A stretch of DNA of 64,000 nt from Mycobacterium avium subsp. avium (GCF_009741445.1 NZ_CP046507.1:2356001-2420000); one strand, 5' to 3'. Counted from the stretch's first letter, positions 54,647-63,663 are shown. Notes: generated by a model from the sequence alone, not told the origin. A program made the numbers and translations.

Positions 54647-55594
54647 TCACTTCGATGCCGCCGTGCGGGCGATGATGTGGCTGAGCAGGTCGCGGATCGC
54701 CCCGGCGGGCGGGGTGCGCCCGCCGATCCAGATGGCCCGAAATTTGCGTCGCAGGTCCAACTTCGGGATCTCGACGGCATGCAGCCGGCCGACCGCCAGG
54801 TCGTCGGCCACCGCCAGCCGGCTCATGGCGGCCGGCCCCGCGCCGGCCAGCACGGCGGCGCGCATGGCCGCCGCGGACGTCAGTTCCAGCACCGGCGCGG
54901 CCTGCTGCATGTCCTCCCCGAGCACCTTGCGCAACGCTACCGTCAACGAATCGCGGATTCCCGAATGGGGTTCGCGGGCGACCAGGGGGGTCTGGGCAAG
55001 TTCGCGTGCGGTCACCACGCGGGAGCGGCGCGCCCACTTGTGGGTGGGCGGCACCACGATCACCAGCTCGTCCTCCCCCACTACACAGCTGCCCAAACCC
55101 TTTGGCGTGCCGGGGTTTTCGACGAATCCAAGATCGGCGCTGCCGTCGCGGACCGAGGCGATGGCGTGTTCGCTGTTGGTCGCGGTCAGGATCACCTGCG
55201 GCGCGGCCTCGCCGCGCCGGGTCGCCTCGGCCTGCAGCGACAGCAGCCAATGCGGCATCAGCTGTTCGGAGATCGTCTGACTGGCCGCCACCCGGATCCG
55301 CTCCCGGCCCTCCTTGCGCAGCGAGCCCAGGCCGGCGTCGATCTCGTGGGCGACCTCGAGCAGCCGGGCCGCCCAGTCGGCGACGATGAGGCCGGCCGGC
55401 GTCAATTGTGAACCGCGCGTGGTGCGCACCGCCAAGGTGACACCGATCTGGGCCTCCATGGTGGCCAGCCGCCGGGAGATCGCCTGCTGGGTCAGCCCGA
55501 GTTCGCGGGCGGCCCGGCCGAGGCTGCCCGTCTCGGCGATCGCCAAAAACGCCTCGAACGAGGCGAGTTCGGGCATCCTCGGGCTGAGCGGCAT
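54647..55594 (-). CDS. LysR-family transcriptional regulator
   Basis: A 315-residue LysR regulator: HTH at about residues 10-60 (SFEAFLAIAETGSLGRAARELGLTQQAISRRLATME) and a type 2 periplasmic-binding-fold effector domain with PHWLLSLQAEATRR and the DGSADLGFVENP segment. It matches Rv2282c in position and size. ATG 55594 is used; ATG 55576 is also possible. It ends one base after the sirB stop (convergent), so it may or may not regulate the sulfur operon. A LysR-type motif lies just upstream of it. Confidence 0.9.
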   Translation of the reverse strand: MPLSPRMPELASFEAFLAIAETGSLGRAARELGLTQQAISRRLATMEAQIGVTLAVRTTRGSQLTPAGLIVADWAARLLEVAHEIDAGLGSLRKEGRERIRVAASQTISEQLMPHWLLSLQAEATRRGEAAPQVILTATNSEHAIASVRDGSADLGFVENPGTPKGLGSCVVGEDELVIVVPPTHKWARRSRVVTARELAQTPLVAREPHSGIRDSLTVALRKVLGEDMQQAAPVLELTSAAAMRAAVLAGAGPAAMSRLAVADDLAVGRLHAVEIPKLDLRRKFRAIWIGGRTPPAGAIRDLLSHIIARTAASK

Positions 55595-55618
55595 GGTCGC
55601 GGGCTCACAATCAAATCG

Positions 55619-55644
55619 TGTGACACAACTATAGCTTGTGACAC
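55619..55644 (-). promoter_or_regulatory. LysR-type operator/promoter motif
   Basis: TGTGACAC occurs twice in direct orientation (55619-55626 and 55637-55644). Between the copies lies a CACAA-N7-TTGTG inverted repeat (55624-55640) with a TATAG core. This T/A-rich dyad about 25 bases upstream of the LysR start is the expected site for autoregulation. Confidence 0.5.
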
Positions 55645-55809
55645 CACAACGCTGGCACCTCTACTGCCGCCCGGCGTGGGCCGCCAGCATGGAAGACACG
55701 CGGCCGGCGCCCCGCGCGGCCGCCGCCGCGCTACATTAGCCAGCCTGAACCGAGTTGCTGCGGCCCCGCACCCGGCTGACCCCGCTCGCCAGAAGGAAGG
55801 ACAACACTC

Positions 55810-56136
55810 GTGGCCTACGTGATCGCCGAGCCCTGCGTCGACATCAAAGACAAGGCATGCATCGAGGAGTGCCCGGTCGACTGCATCTACGAGGGCGCCC
55901 GGATGCTCTACATCCATCCCGACGAGTGCGTCGACTGCGGTGCCTGCGAGCCGGTGTGCCCGGTGGAGTCCATCTACTACGAGGACGACCTGCCGCCCGA
56001 GCACAGCCAATACCTGCAGATCAACGCCGATTTCTTCACCGAACTCGGCTCACCCGGCGGGGCCGCGAAGGTGGGGCTGACCGAAAACGACCCGGCCCCG
56101 GTGAAGAACCTGGAAAGCCGCGTCGACGCGTCGTAG
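55810..56136 (+). CDS. fdxC: Ferredoxin FdxC (7Fe type)
   Basis: A 108-residue bacterial ferredoxin carrying two clusters. The first ligand set is spread through CVDIKDKACIEECPVDC, the second is CVDCGACEPVCP, giving one [3Fe-4S] and one [4Fe-4S] cluster as in mycobacterial FdxC (Rv1177 by recollection). It could supply electrons to sulfite reductase or P450s. Start GTG with GAAGGAAGG upstream. Confidence 0.94.
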   Translation: MAYVIAEPCVDIKDKACIEECPVDCIYEGARMLYIHPDECVDCGACEPVCPVESIYYEDDLPPEHSQYLQINADFFTELGSPGGAAKVGLTENDPAPVKNLESRVDAS

Positions 56137-56163
56137 CCCTTCGCTACGCGTCGTAGCTTTTCG

Positions 56164-56565
56164 CTAGTCGAATCCGGACAGCCCGAACGTCTCGCTCGGG
56201 CGTCGGCCAGACAGTTTCTGCACCACCCATTGGTTCATCGAGACCCTTTGTTCGGCGGCTTCCATGGCCAGCCGGCTGTGCAGTTCCGGGGACGTCCGGA
56301 CGACGATGGTGCCGCTGTAGTACCGGTCGGCCATCGGCGTCGGCAGCGTTTCGCCGGAGGACTCAGCGCTGGCGATGTACCAGTCGACGGCCTCCTCGAT
56401 CGCGCCCATCGCCTCCTGCGCCGTCGCACCCTGGCGGCGCACGTAGGGCAATTCGAGGCAGGTGCCGACGTATTCGCCGAGGTATGGCGACCAGGCGACT
56501 CGGTAGGTGTAGTGATTCACGCCGGGTTGATAGCACGGGCGCTGGCGGATTCGCGAGTCACTCAT
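56164..56565 (-). CDS. HicB-family antitoxin, orphan
   Basis: A 133-residue HicB-like protein: a partial RNase-H-fold domain (YTYRVAWSPYLGEYVGTCLELPYVRRQGATAQEAMGAIEEAVDWYI) followed by a C-terminal ribbon-helix-helix segment (TIVVRTSPELHSRLAMEAAEQRVSMNQWVVQKL). No HicA toxin gene is adjacent on either side. ATG 56565 is used; a GTG two codons upstream is in frame. Convergent with fdxC, 27 bp apart. Confidence 0.85.
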   Translation of the reverse strand: MSDSRIRQRPCYQPGVNHYTYRVAWSPYLGEYVGTCLELPYVRRQGATAQEAMGAIEEAVDWYIASAESSGETLPTPMADRYYSGTIVVRTSPELHSRLAMEAAEQRVSMNQWVVQKLSGRRPSETFGLSGFD

Positions 56566-56722
56566 CCCCACCCGGAGAGCTCCGGACGTAGGCGGCCGGG
56601 TGGTCCCCGGGTCCCGACCTCGGCGGCCCGGCCGCCCCTCCCGACACCATGACGATTCGCCCAAATCCGCTAGCACCGGCGCTAGCGAATCCGGGCGTCA
56701 CACCCCTACGTAAAGTGAGCCA

Positions 56723-58015
56723 ATGCGCAAAGCTCGAATCGTCCACCTCATCCGGCAGATTGGGTCGCTGACGGCCAGCGCGGTGACCGCGGCGTCCACC
56801 CTCAACGCCTACCGGCCGCTGGCGCGCAAGGGGTACCCGTCGCTGTACGCCTGGATGTTCGGGCTCGTCGTCACCGAATTGCCGCTGCAGACGATGCTCA
56901 GCCAGCTCGGCGGGCTGGCCCTGACGGCACGTCGCCTGACCCGGCCGGTCCGCATCATCGCGTGGCTGGTCGCGGGCCTGTCGGCGCTCGGCCTGCTCAA
57001 CCTGAGCCGGGCGGGCCACCGGGCCAATGTGCCGCTGACCGATGCGCTGGACAGCGAACTGGGCGCCGACCGGCTCACCGAGTCGGCGGACTTGTGGCGC
57101 CGGCCGACCGGCGCCGGCACCGCCAAAACACCGGGCCTGCTGCGGATGCTGCGCATCTACCGCGACTACGCCCACGACTCCAACATCAGCTACGGCGAAT
57201 TCGGCAGCGCCAACCACCTGGACATCTGGCGCCGCCCCGACCTCGACCTCACCGGCAGGGCGCCGGTGCTCTTCCAGATCCCCGGCGGCGCCTGGACGAC
57301 GGGAAACAAACGCGGACAAGCACATCCGTTGATGAGCCATCTCGCGGAACTGGGCTGGATCTGCGTGGCGATCAACTATCGGCACAGCCCGCGCAACACC
57401 TGGCCCGACCACATCGTCGACGTCAAGCGCGCCCTGGCCTGGGTCAAACAACACATCGCCGGCTACGGCGGCGATCCCGACTTCATCGCGATCACCGGCG
57501 GGTCGGCCGGCGGCCACCTCTCGTCGCTGGCCGCGCTCACCCCCAACGACCCGAAGTACCAGCCCGGCTTCGAAGACGCCGATACCCGGGTGCAGGCGGC
57601 GGTGCCGTTCTACGGCATCTACGACTTCACCCGCTTCGACGACAGCCTGCACCCGATGATGCCCGGACTGCTGATCAAGTCGATCATCAAACAACGGCCG
57701 TCGACGCACCTGGAGACGTTCGCCGCCGCCTCACCGATCACCCACGTAAACCCGGACGCACCACCGTTTTTCGTGCTGCACGGCCGCAACGACTCGTTGG
57801 CATACGTCGAGCAGGCCCGCGCGTTCGTCGAACGGCTGCGGCAAGTCAGCACCCAACCGGTGGTCTACGCCGAATTGCCGTTCACCCAACACGCTTTCGA
57901 CATCTTCGGCTCGGTGCGCGCCGCGCACACCGCGGTGGCCGTCGAGCAGTTCCTCGCCGAGGTCTACTCGGCCCGCGATCGGCTGCCCGATCAGCTCATC
58001 GCACGGTCACGCTGA
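56723..58015 (+). CDS. lipM: Alpha/beta hydrolase esterase LipM
   Basis: A 430-residue esterase of the hormone-sensitive-lipase group, nearly identical in layout to M. tuberculosis LipM (Rv2284). Two or three hydrophobic segments occupy the first about 100 residues. The catalytic domain has IPGGAWTTGNKRGQ (oxyanion HGGG replaced by PGGAW), the nucleophile in GGSAGGHLSSL near residue 260, and His in FTQHAFD. Its neighbour order with a LysR gene supports orthology. The end overlaps the chagasin-like gene by 20 bp. Confidence 0.9.
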   Translation: MRKARIVHLIRQIGSLTASAVTAASTLNAYRPLARKGYPSLYAWMFGLVVTELPLQTMLSQLGGLALTARRLTRPVRIIAWLVAGLSALGLLNLSRAGHRANVPLTDALDSELGADRLTESADLWRRPTGAGTAKTPGLLRMLRIYRDYAHDSNISYGEFGSANHLDIWRRPDLDLTGRAPVLFQIPGGAWTTGNKRGQAHPLMSHLAELGWICVAINYRHSPRNTWPDHIVDVKRALAWVKQHIAGYGGDPDFIAITGGSAGGHLSSLAALTPNDPKYQPGFEDADTRVQAAVPFYGIYDFTRFDDSLHPMMPGLLIKSIIKQRPSTHLETFAAASPITHVNPDAPPFFVLHGRNDSLAYVEQARAFVERLRQVSTQPVVYAELPFTQHAFDIFGSVRAAHTAVAVEQFLAEVYSARDRLPDQLIARSR

Positions 58016-58430
58016 GGGTGTAGGTGCACGCCGGTTTGGCGTTCTTGTCCACGAAGCTGCTGTAGGACGTGGTGATGGTGGTGCTCCCCGGTTTCAGCGC
58101 CGCAAACGTCCACACCTCGGTGCCCGGCGCCCCTAGCGCGTCCGAAGTCGGTGGGACGAACTCGTGACTGGTCTGCTTGACGATCGCCGAATCGCCGATC
58201 TTCGCGTCGGGCGTCCACCGGTAGGGGGTGGTGTAGTTCGAACCCAGCTGCACGACCAGGGTGTTGCCGACGGCCAAGGTGATGTTCTGGCTGATGTCGC
58301 TCTGCGTCAGCACGTCGTTCATGGGGACCTGGAGGGTCTTGGTCGACGGCGGGTTGCGGGACTCGAAGTGACAGCCCAGCACCGTCGACAAGATGAGCGC
58401 GGCGACTGTTGCCAGCAGCCTGACCTTCAC
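57996..58430 (-). CDS. Chagasin-family (I42) peptidase-inhibitor-like lipoprotein
   Basis: A 144-residue exported lipoprotein: signal peptide with lipobox VLGC, then a beta-sandwich domain carrying the three chagasin loops, NYTTPYRW (NPTTGY-like), the GAPGTEVWTF segment (GxGG-like) and an aromatic/turn loop near SYSSFVDKN. Chagasins inhibit papain-like cysteine proteases. GTG 58430 is preceded by AAGGGGG. It overlaps the convergent lipM end. Biological target unknown, perhaps host or own cysteine proteases. Confidence 0.82.
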   Translation of the reverse strand: MKVRLLATVAALILSTVLGCHFESRNPPSTKTLQVPMNDVLTQSDISQNITLAVGNTLVVQLGSNYTTPYRWTPDAKIGDSAIVKQTSHEFVPPTSDALGAPGTEVWTFAALKPGSTTITTSYSSFVDKNAKPACTYTLSVTVR

Positions 58431-58562
58431 CAGATCCCCCTTCGATTCCGCTCCGCAGCCTAACCGGCCGTGACCCAGACCGAAGATAGGCGAAGAAGCG
58501 CCGGCCCATGACGTCGTGCGGCCCGCGCGGCCACCGTCGGTCCCGTCCGGCAGGATGGGCTG

Positions 58563-60173
58563 GTGTTCGGCCTCGTCCTGATCGTCGCCCTGGTGTCCAC
58601 CGTCATCGTGGGCACGGTCATCGGCCGTCGCTACCGGGTGGGCCCGCCGGTGCTGCTCATCGTGCTCGGCGTGCTGCTGGGTCTGGTCCCGCAGTTCGGG
58701 CACGTGCGGATCGACGGCGAGATCGTGTTGCTGCTGTTCCTTCCCGCCATCCTGTACTGGGAAGGCCTGAACATCAGCTTCCGCGAGATCCGGGCCAACG
58801 CGCGCATCATCGTGTTCCTCAGCGTCGCGCTGGTCATCGCCACCGCGGTGGCGGTGTCGTGGACGGCGCGGGCGCTGGGCATGGATCCGCATGCGGCCGG
58901 AGTGCTGGGCGCGGTGCTCTCCCCCACCGACGCGGCCGCGGTGGCCGGGCTGGCCAAGAAGCTGCCCCGCCGCTCGCTGACGGTGTTGAAGGCCGAGAGT
59001 CTGATCAACGACGGCACCGCCCTGGTGTTGTTCGCGGTCAGCGTGCACGTCGCGATCGGCGCGCCGGCGATCAGCCCACCGGAGGTCACACTCCGGTTCA
59101 TCGGCTCGTACCTGGGTGGGATCGCCGCGGGCCTGCTGGTCGGCGGCGCAGTGACGCTGGTGCGCAAGCGAATTGACGCGCCCCAGGAGGAGGGAGCGCT
59201 GAGTTTGGTGACGCCCTTCGCGGCGTTCCTGCTGGCGCAATCGGTCGAGTGCAGCGGGGTGGTCGCGGTGGTGGTGTCGGCCCTGGTGCTGGCCTACTCC
59301 GGGCCGGTGGTGATCCGGGCCCGCTCCCGGCTGCAGTCCTACGCCTTCTGGGACATCGCGACGTTCCTGCTCAACGGCTCGTTGTGGGTGTTCGTCGGTG
59401 TCCAGATCCCCGGTGCGCTGCGCGGCATCGCGGGCGTCGACGGCGGTGTGCGGCATGCCCTGTTCGTCGCGCTGGTGATCACCGGGGTGGTGATCGTGTC
59501 GCGCATCTTCTGGGGCGAATTCACCACCATGCTGATCCGGCTGATCGACCGCCGGGCGGTGCAACGCGAACGCCGGGTCGGCTGGCGGCAGCGCTTCGTC
59601 ACCGCCTGGGCCGGATTCCGCGGGGCGGTGTCGCTGGCCGCGGCGGTGGCCGTGCCGATGACCACGCTGAGCGGCGCGCCGTTCCCGGATCGCAGCCTGC
59701 TGATCTTCATCGTCACCGTCGTCATCCTGGTGACCGTGCTGGTGCAGGGCAGCACGCTGCCCGCCGTGGTGCGCTGGGCGCGGCTGCCGGCGGACGTCGC
59801 GCACGCCGAGGAGCTGCAGCTGGCCCGCACCCGTGCCGCCCGCGCCGCCCTGGACGCCCTACCCGCGGTCGCCGACGAGGTCGGCGTCAGCGACGAGCTG
59901 CGCCGGCGGCTGCACAAGGAATACGAAGAGAAGGCCGCGCTGGTGCTGGCCACCGAGAACGGTTCGCCGGACAACCGGATCCTCAAGACCCGGGAGAAGG
60001 TCCGGCAGGTGCGGCTGGGGGTGCTCGAGCACAAGCGCCGCGAGGTCACCGCGCTGCGCAATCAGAACCGGATCGACGACACGGTGCTGCGGGAGCTGCA
60101 AAACGAGATGGATCTCGAGGAGGTGCAGCTGCTGGCCGCCGCGGCCGACGAGGACGACGGCGACACGGAATAG
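58563..60173 (+). CDS. Sodium/proton antiporter, CPA1 family (YjcE-like)
   Basis: A 536-residue membrane protein with about 12 helices in the first 400 residues, then a soluble charged C-terminal region rich in Arg/Glu. Signature segments are LLFLPAILYWEGLNISF (helix 3), LGAVLSPTDAAAVAGLAKKLP, LKAESLINDGTALVLFAV with the ion-binding Asp, and WAGFRGAVSLAAAVAVP. It exchanges Na+ or K+ for protons across the plasma membrane. Start GTG (MFGLVLIVALV). It matches Rv2287 (yjcE). Confidence 0.92.
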   Translation: MFGLVLIVALVSTVIVGTVIGRRYRVGPPVLLIVLGVLLGLVPQFGHVRIDGEIVLLLFLPAILYWEGLNISFREIRANARIIVFLSVALVIATAVAVSWTARALGMDPHAAGVLGAVLSPTDAAAVAGLAKKLPRRSLTVLKAESLINDGTALVLFAVSVHVAIGAPAISPPEVTLRFIGSYLGGIAAGLLVGGAVTLVRKRIDAPQEEGALSLVTPFAAFLLAQSVECSGVVAVVVSALVLAYSGPVVIRARSRLQSYAFWDIATFLLNGSLWVFVGVQIPGALRGIAGVDGGVRHALFVALVITGVVIVSRIFWGEFTTMLIRLIDRRAVQRERRVGWRQRFVTAWAGFRGAVSLAAAVAVPMTTLSGAPFPDRSLLIFIVTVVILVTVLVQGSTLPAVVRWARLPADVAHAEELQLARTRAARAALDALPAVADEVGVSDELRRRLHKEYEEKAALVLATENGSPDNRILKTREKVRQVRLGVLEHKRREVTALRNQNRIDDTVLRELQNEMDLEEVQLLAAAADEDDGDTE

Positions 60174-60206
60174 GGCCCGTCGGTGGCCGACCGTACAGTC
60201 GGCCTC

Positions 60207-61388
60207 ATGCTGCACACCGTCGCGGTCCGGGGCTACCGCTCGCTGCGCGAGGTGGTTCTGCCGCTGGGCCGGCTGTCGGTGATCACCGGCGCCAACGGCA
60301 CCGGCAAGTCGTCGCTGTATCGAGCACTGCGGTTGCTGGCGGATTGCGGCCGCGGCGAGGTGATCGGGTCGCTGGCCCGCGAGGGCGGCCTGCAATCGGT
60401 GCTGTGGGCCGGCCCCGAGCAGCCGGCCGGCGCGCGGCGCTCCGGGAAGACCGAGGGCACCGTGCGCACCCGGCCCGTATCCCTCGAATTGGGCTTCGCT
60501 GCAGACGATTTCGGTTATCTGGTGGATCTGGGCCTGCCGCAGTCGGCCGGGAAGTCGGTGTTCGCCCGCGATCCGGAGATCAAACGCGAAGTGCTGTTCG
60601 CCGGCCCGGTGCTGCGGCCCAGCACGACCCTGGTGCGACGGTCCCGCGGTTTCGCCGAGGCCAGCGCCGACTCCGGCAGCGGTTTCGACGAGCTGTCCCG
60701 GTCGCTGCCGTCGTATCACAGTGTGCTCGCCGAATACGCCCACCCGCAGGCGCTGCCCGAACTGGCGGCGGTGCGAGATCGGCTGCGCGGCTGGCGGTTC
60801 TACGACGGCTTCCGGGTCGACGCGGGGGCACCGGCGCGGCACCCGCAGGTGGGCACCCGCACCCCGGTGCTCGCCGACGACGGCAGCGACCTCGCCGCAG
60901 CGATCCAGACCATCCTCGAGTCGGGGTTCGACGACCTCGACCGGGCCGTCGCCGAGGCGTTCGACGGCGCCACCGTCTCGGTGGCCATCCACGACGGGTT
61001 GTTCGACCTTCAGCTGCGCCAGCGCGGCATGCTGCGCGCCCTGCGGTCGGCCGAATTATCCGACGGCACACTGCGTTTCCTGCTGTGGTCCGCCGCGCTG
61101 CTCAGCCCGCAACCGCCGTCGCTGATGGTGCTCAACGAGCCCGAGACCTCGCTGCACCCCGACCTGGTCGCCCCGCTGGCCTCGCTGATCCGCACCACCG
61201 CCGCCAGCACCCAGGTCGTCGTGGTCACCCACTCCCGCACGCTGCTGGAGTTTCTGGATACGGTTCCGTTGAGCGAGGGCGCCGACGGCGAAGCCGTCGA
61301 GATCGAGCTGTACAAGGACTGGGGCGAAACGCGCATCGGCGGGCAGACTTTGATGACGACGCCCCGCTGGGATTGGGGCACCCGGTAG
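60207..61388 (+). CDS. AAA/SMC-like ATPase, function unknown
   Basis: A 393-residue predicted ATPase of the AAA_21/ABC-type family related to RecF, SMC and OLD proteins. Walker A is ITGANGTGKSSLYRALRLL near residue 28, the ABC signature is ELSDGTLRFLLWSAALL, Walker B is LMVLNEPETSLHPDL, and the switch His is in VVVVTHSRTLLEF. There is no Toprim or coiled-coil arm; the protein is short. ATG 60207 is preferred; TACAGT just upstream could be a -10 of a leaderless transcript. GTG 60183 is possible. Confidence 0.82.
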   Translation: MLHTVAVRGYRSLREVVLPLGRLSVITGANGTGKSSLYRALRLLADCGRGEVIGSLAREGGLQSVLWAGPEQPAGARRSGKTEGTVRTRPVSLELGFAADDFGYLVDLGLPQSAGKSVFARDPEIKREVLFAGPVLRPSTTLVRRSRGFAEASADSGSGFDELSRSLPSYHSVLAEYAHPQALPELAAVRDRLRGWRFYDGFRVDAGAPARHPQVGTRTPVLADDGSDLAAAIQTILESGFDDLDRAVAEAFDGATVSVAIHDGLFDLQLRQRGMLRALRSAELSDGTLRFLLWSAALLSPQPPSLMVLNEPETSLHPDLVAPLASLIRTTAASTQVVVVTHSRTLLEFLDTVPLSEGADGEAVEIELYKDWGETRIGGQTLMTTPRWDWGTR

Positions 61389-61504
61389 TCGAGTGTGACG
61401 CCAGACCGCCGAGCAGCACCCCGCCAGGCGAAGTTCACCCAGTGTTCAGGCCCGCGTCGGGCCAGCATTGAGGAGTGCACACGCGCGCCGCGTGTCCTCA
61501 CGGT

Positions 61505-62650
61505 ATGCGTGTCGTACAGGTCGCCAATTTCTATGGCCCTCGCTCCGGCGGCCTTCGCACCGCGGTCGACCGACTGGGCGCCGAATACTGCGCCCACGGC
61601 CACGAGGTCTTCCTGATCGTTCCGGGGCAGCGCACCGAGCGTGCCCGGCTGTACACCGGCGTGGTGCGAATCACCTTGCCCGCCCGACTGATTCCCTTCA
61701 CCGGCGGCTACCGCGCGGTGCTGCCGGGCCCGGTCAAGGCGCTGCTGGAAGCGTTGCGGCCCGACGCACTGGAGGTGTCCGACCGGCTCACCCTGCGATC
61801 GCTGGGCCGCTGGGGCCGCGACCACGGCGTCACGACGGTGATGATCTCTCACGAGCGGCTGGATCGCCTTGTGGGGCAGGTACTTCCGCGACGGGCAGCG
61901 CAGAAGTTCGCCGACTTGGCCAACGCCCGCACCGCCGCCGACTACGACACCGTGGTGTGCACCACGGGCTTTGCGCGTGAGGAATTCGACCGCATCGGCG
62001 CCGGCAACACCGTCACCGTCCCGCTGGGGGTGGACCTGCAGACGTTTCATCCGCGGCACCACTCGCAGCTGGTGCGCCGCCGCTGGGCGGCGCCGACCCA
62101 GCTGCTGCTGGTCCATTGCGGCCGGCTGTCGGTGGAAAAGCGCGTCGACCGCAGCATCGACGCGCTCGGCGAGCTGTGCCACGCCGGTGTCGACGCGCGG
62201 CTGGTGGTGGTGAGCGAGGGCCCGCTGCGGGCCAGGCTGCAGCGGCAGGCCGCCCGGCTCCCGGTCGACTTCACCGGTTTCGTCTCCGATCGCACCACCG
62301 TGGCCCAGCTGCTCGCCTCGGCCGATGTGACGCTGGCCCCGGGACCGCACGAGACGTTCGGGCTGGCCGCGCTGGAGTCGCTGGCGTGCGGCACGCCGGC
62401 CGTGGTCTCGCGCACGTCGGCGCTGACCGAGATCGTCACCCCGGACAGCGGCGCATCGGCCGCCAACGACCCGGCCGCCATCGCGCGAGCGGTCAGCGCC
62501 ATCGTCAGCCGGCCCGAGCGGCAGCGCCGCATTTCCGCGCGGCGCCGCGCCGAGGACTTCACCTGGCACCGGGCCGCCGCCGGCATGCTGGCGTCGTTGC
62601 GGGCACCGGTTTTCGACGATCCGGGCGGGCACTCCGAACAAACCGCCTGA
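61505..62650 (+). CDS. pimC: GT4 glycosyltransferase PimC-like
   Basis: A 381-residue GT-B glycosyltransferase: N-terminal MRVVQVANFYGPRSGGLRTA, sugar-donor domain with LVHCGRLSVEKRVDR near residue 200 and the E-x7-E motif in HETFGLAALESLACGTP. It closely resembles PimC of M. tuberculosis CDC1551, an alpha-1,6-mannosyltransferase reported to add the third mannose to phosphatidylinositol mannosides. ATG 61505 gives the canonical start and the expected length. It is located on the cytosolic face of the membrane, with no signal peptide. Confidence 0.85.
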   Translation: MRVVQVANFYGPRSGGLRTAVDRLGAEYCAHGHEVFLIVPGQRTERARLYTGVVRITLPARLIPFTGGYRAVLPGPVKALLEALRPDALEVSDRLTLRSLGRWGRDHGVTTVMISHERLDRLVGQVLPRRAAQKFADLANARTAADYDTVVCTTGFAREEFDRIGAGNTVTVPLGVDLQTFHPRHHSQLVRRRWAAPTQLLLVHCGRLSVEKRVDRSIDALGELCHAGVDARLVVVSEGPLRARLQRQAARLPVDFTGFVSDRTTVAQLLASADVTLAPGPHETFGLAALESLACGTPAVVSRTSALTEIVTPDSGASAANDPAAIARAVSAIVSRPERQRRISARRRAEDFTWHRAAAGMLASLRAPVFDDPGGHSEQTA

Positions 62651-62808
62651 CCTGGCGCGGCGCGGCCGCGTCGCTCGCCGTGTGTGCGCCACCCGTTGCT
62701 CCTGTCGGCGGCCCCCGTCACCCGGGCCTTTTCGCCGCGCCGCTCGGGCGGGCGCTGGTTTGCCCGACCGCGCTGGTTAGTCTCGCTACAGACGACAAGG
62801 AGGATCCG

Positions 62809-63663
62809 GTGGGGGCACGCGATCAGGTATTGATCACCGCGACCGAGTTGGCCGACGTCATCGAGGCCGGAGACCCGGTGAGCATCCTGGACGTGCGGTG
62901 GAGGCTCGACGAGCCCGACGGCCGCGCGGCCTACCTGCAGGGCCACCTTCCCGGCGCGGTGTACGTCTCGCTCGAGGACGAGCTCAGCGACCACACGGTG
63001 TCCGGGCGGGGCCGTCACCCGCTGCCGTCGGGACCCAGCCTGCAGGCGGCCGCCCGCCGATGGGGCATCCGGCAGGACACACCGGTGGTGGTCTACGACG
63101 ACTGGAACCGCGCCGGCTCCGCGCGCGCCTGGTGGCTGCTGCGCGCGGCCGGGCTGGACAACGTCCGCATTCTGGACGGCGGGCTGGCCGCCTGGCGGGC
63201 GACCGGCGGCCGACTCGAGTCCGGGCCGGTCGAACCAGCGCCCGGGAATGTGACTGTGCCGCATGATGATTTGCATTCCGGCAACCGTCCGACCGTGACG
63301 ACCGAGCAGGTGGCCGCGGGCGCCGCCACACTCATCGACGCCCGGGCGCCGGAACGCTACCGCGGCGAGGTGGAACCGCTCGATCCCGTCGCCGGGCACA
63401 TTCCCGGCGCCGAGAATCTGCCCAGCGGCGACGTTTTGGCGGCCGACGGCACCTTCCTCGACGACGACGCGCTCGCCCGGGTGTTCGCCGAGCACCGAAT
63501 CGAGCGGCACGGCGCGGTGGCCGCCTACTGCGGCTCGGGCGTCACCGCCACCGTGACGATCGCCGCGCTCGCGGCGGTGGGCCGAACGGCGGCGCTGTAC
63601 CCGGGATCGTGGTCGGAGTGGTGCGCGGACCCGGCCCGCCCGGTGGAACGCGGCGGCGCGTAG
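62809..63663 (+). CDS. sseB: Thiosulfate sulfurtransferase SseB (tandem rhodanese)
   Basis: A 284-residue tandem-rhodanese sulfurtransferase, equal in length to M. tuberculosis SseB (Rv2291). The first domain has VSILDVRWRLDEPDGR, the second has TLIDARAPERYRGE and the active-site Cys241 in AAYCGSGVTA. It transfers sulfane sulfur from thiosulfate or 3-mercaptopyruvate to thiols or cyanide. GTG 62809 follows AAGGAGGA. The ykkC-type riboswitch begins about 25 bases after its stop. Confidence 0.93.
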   Translation: MGARDQVLITATELADVIEAGDPVSILDVRWRLDEPDGRAAYLQGHLPGAVYVSLEDELSDHTVSGRGRHPLPSGPSLQAAARRWGIRQDTPVVVYDDWNRAGSARAWWLLRAAGLDNVRILDGGLAAWRATGGRLESGPVEPAPGNVTVPHDDLHSGNRPTVTTEQVAAGAATLIDARAPERYRGEVEPLDPVAGHIPGAENLPSGDVLAADGTFLDDDALARVFAEHRIERHGAVAAYCGSGVTATVTIAALAAVGRTAALYPGSWSEWCADPARPVERGGA

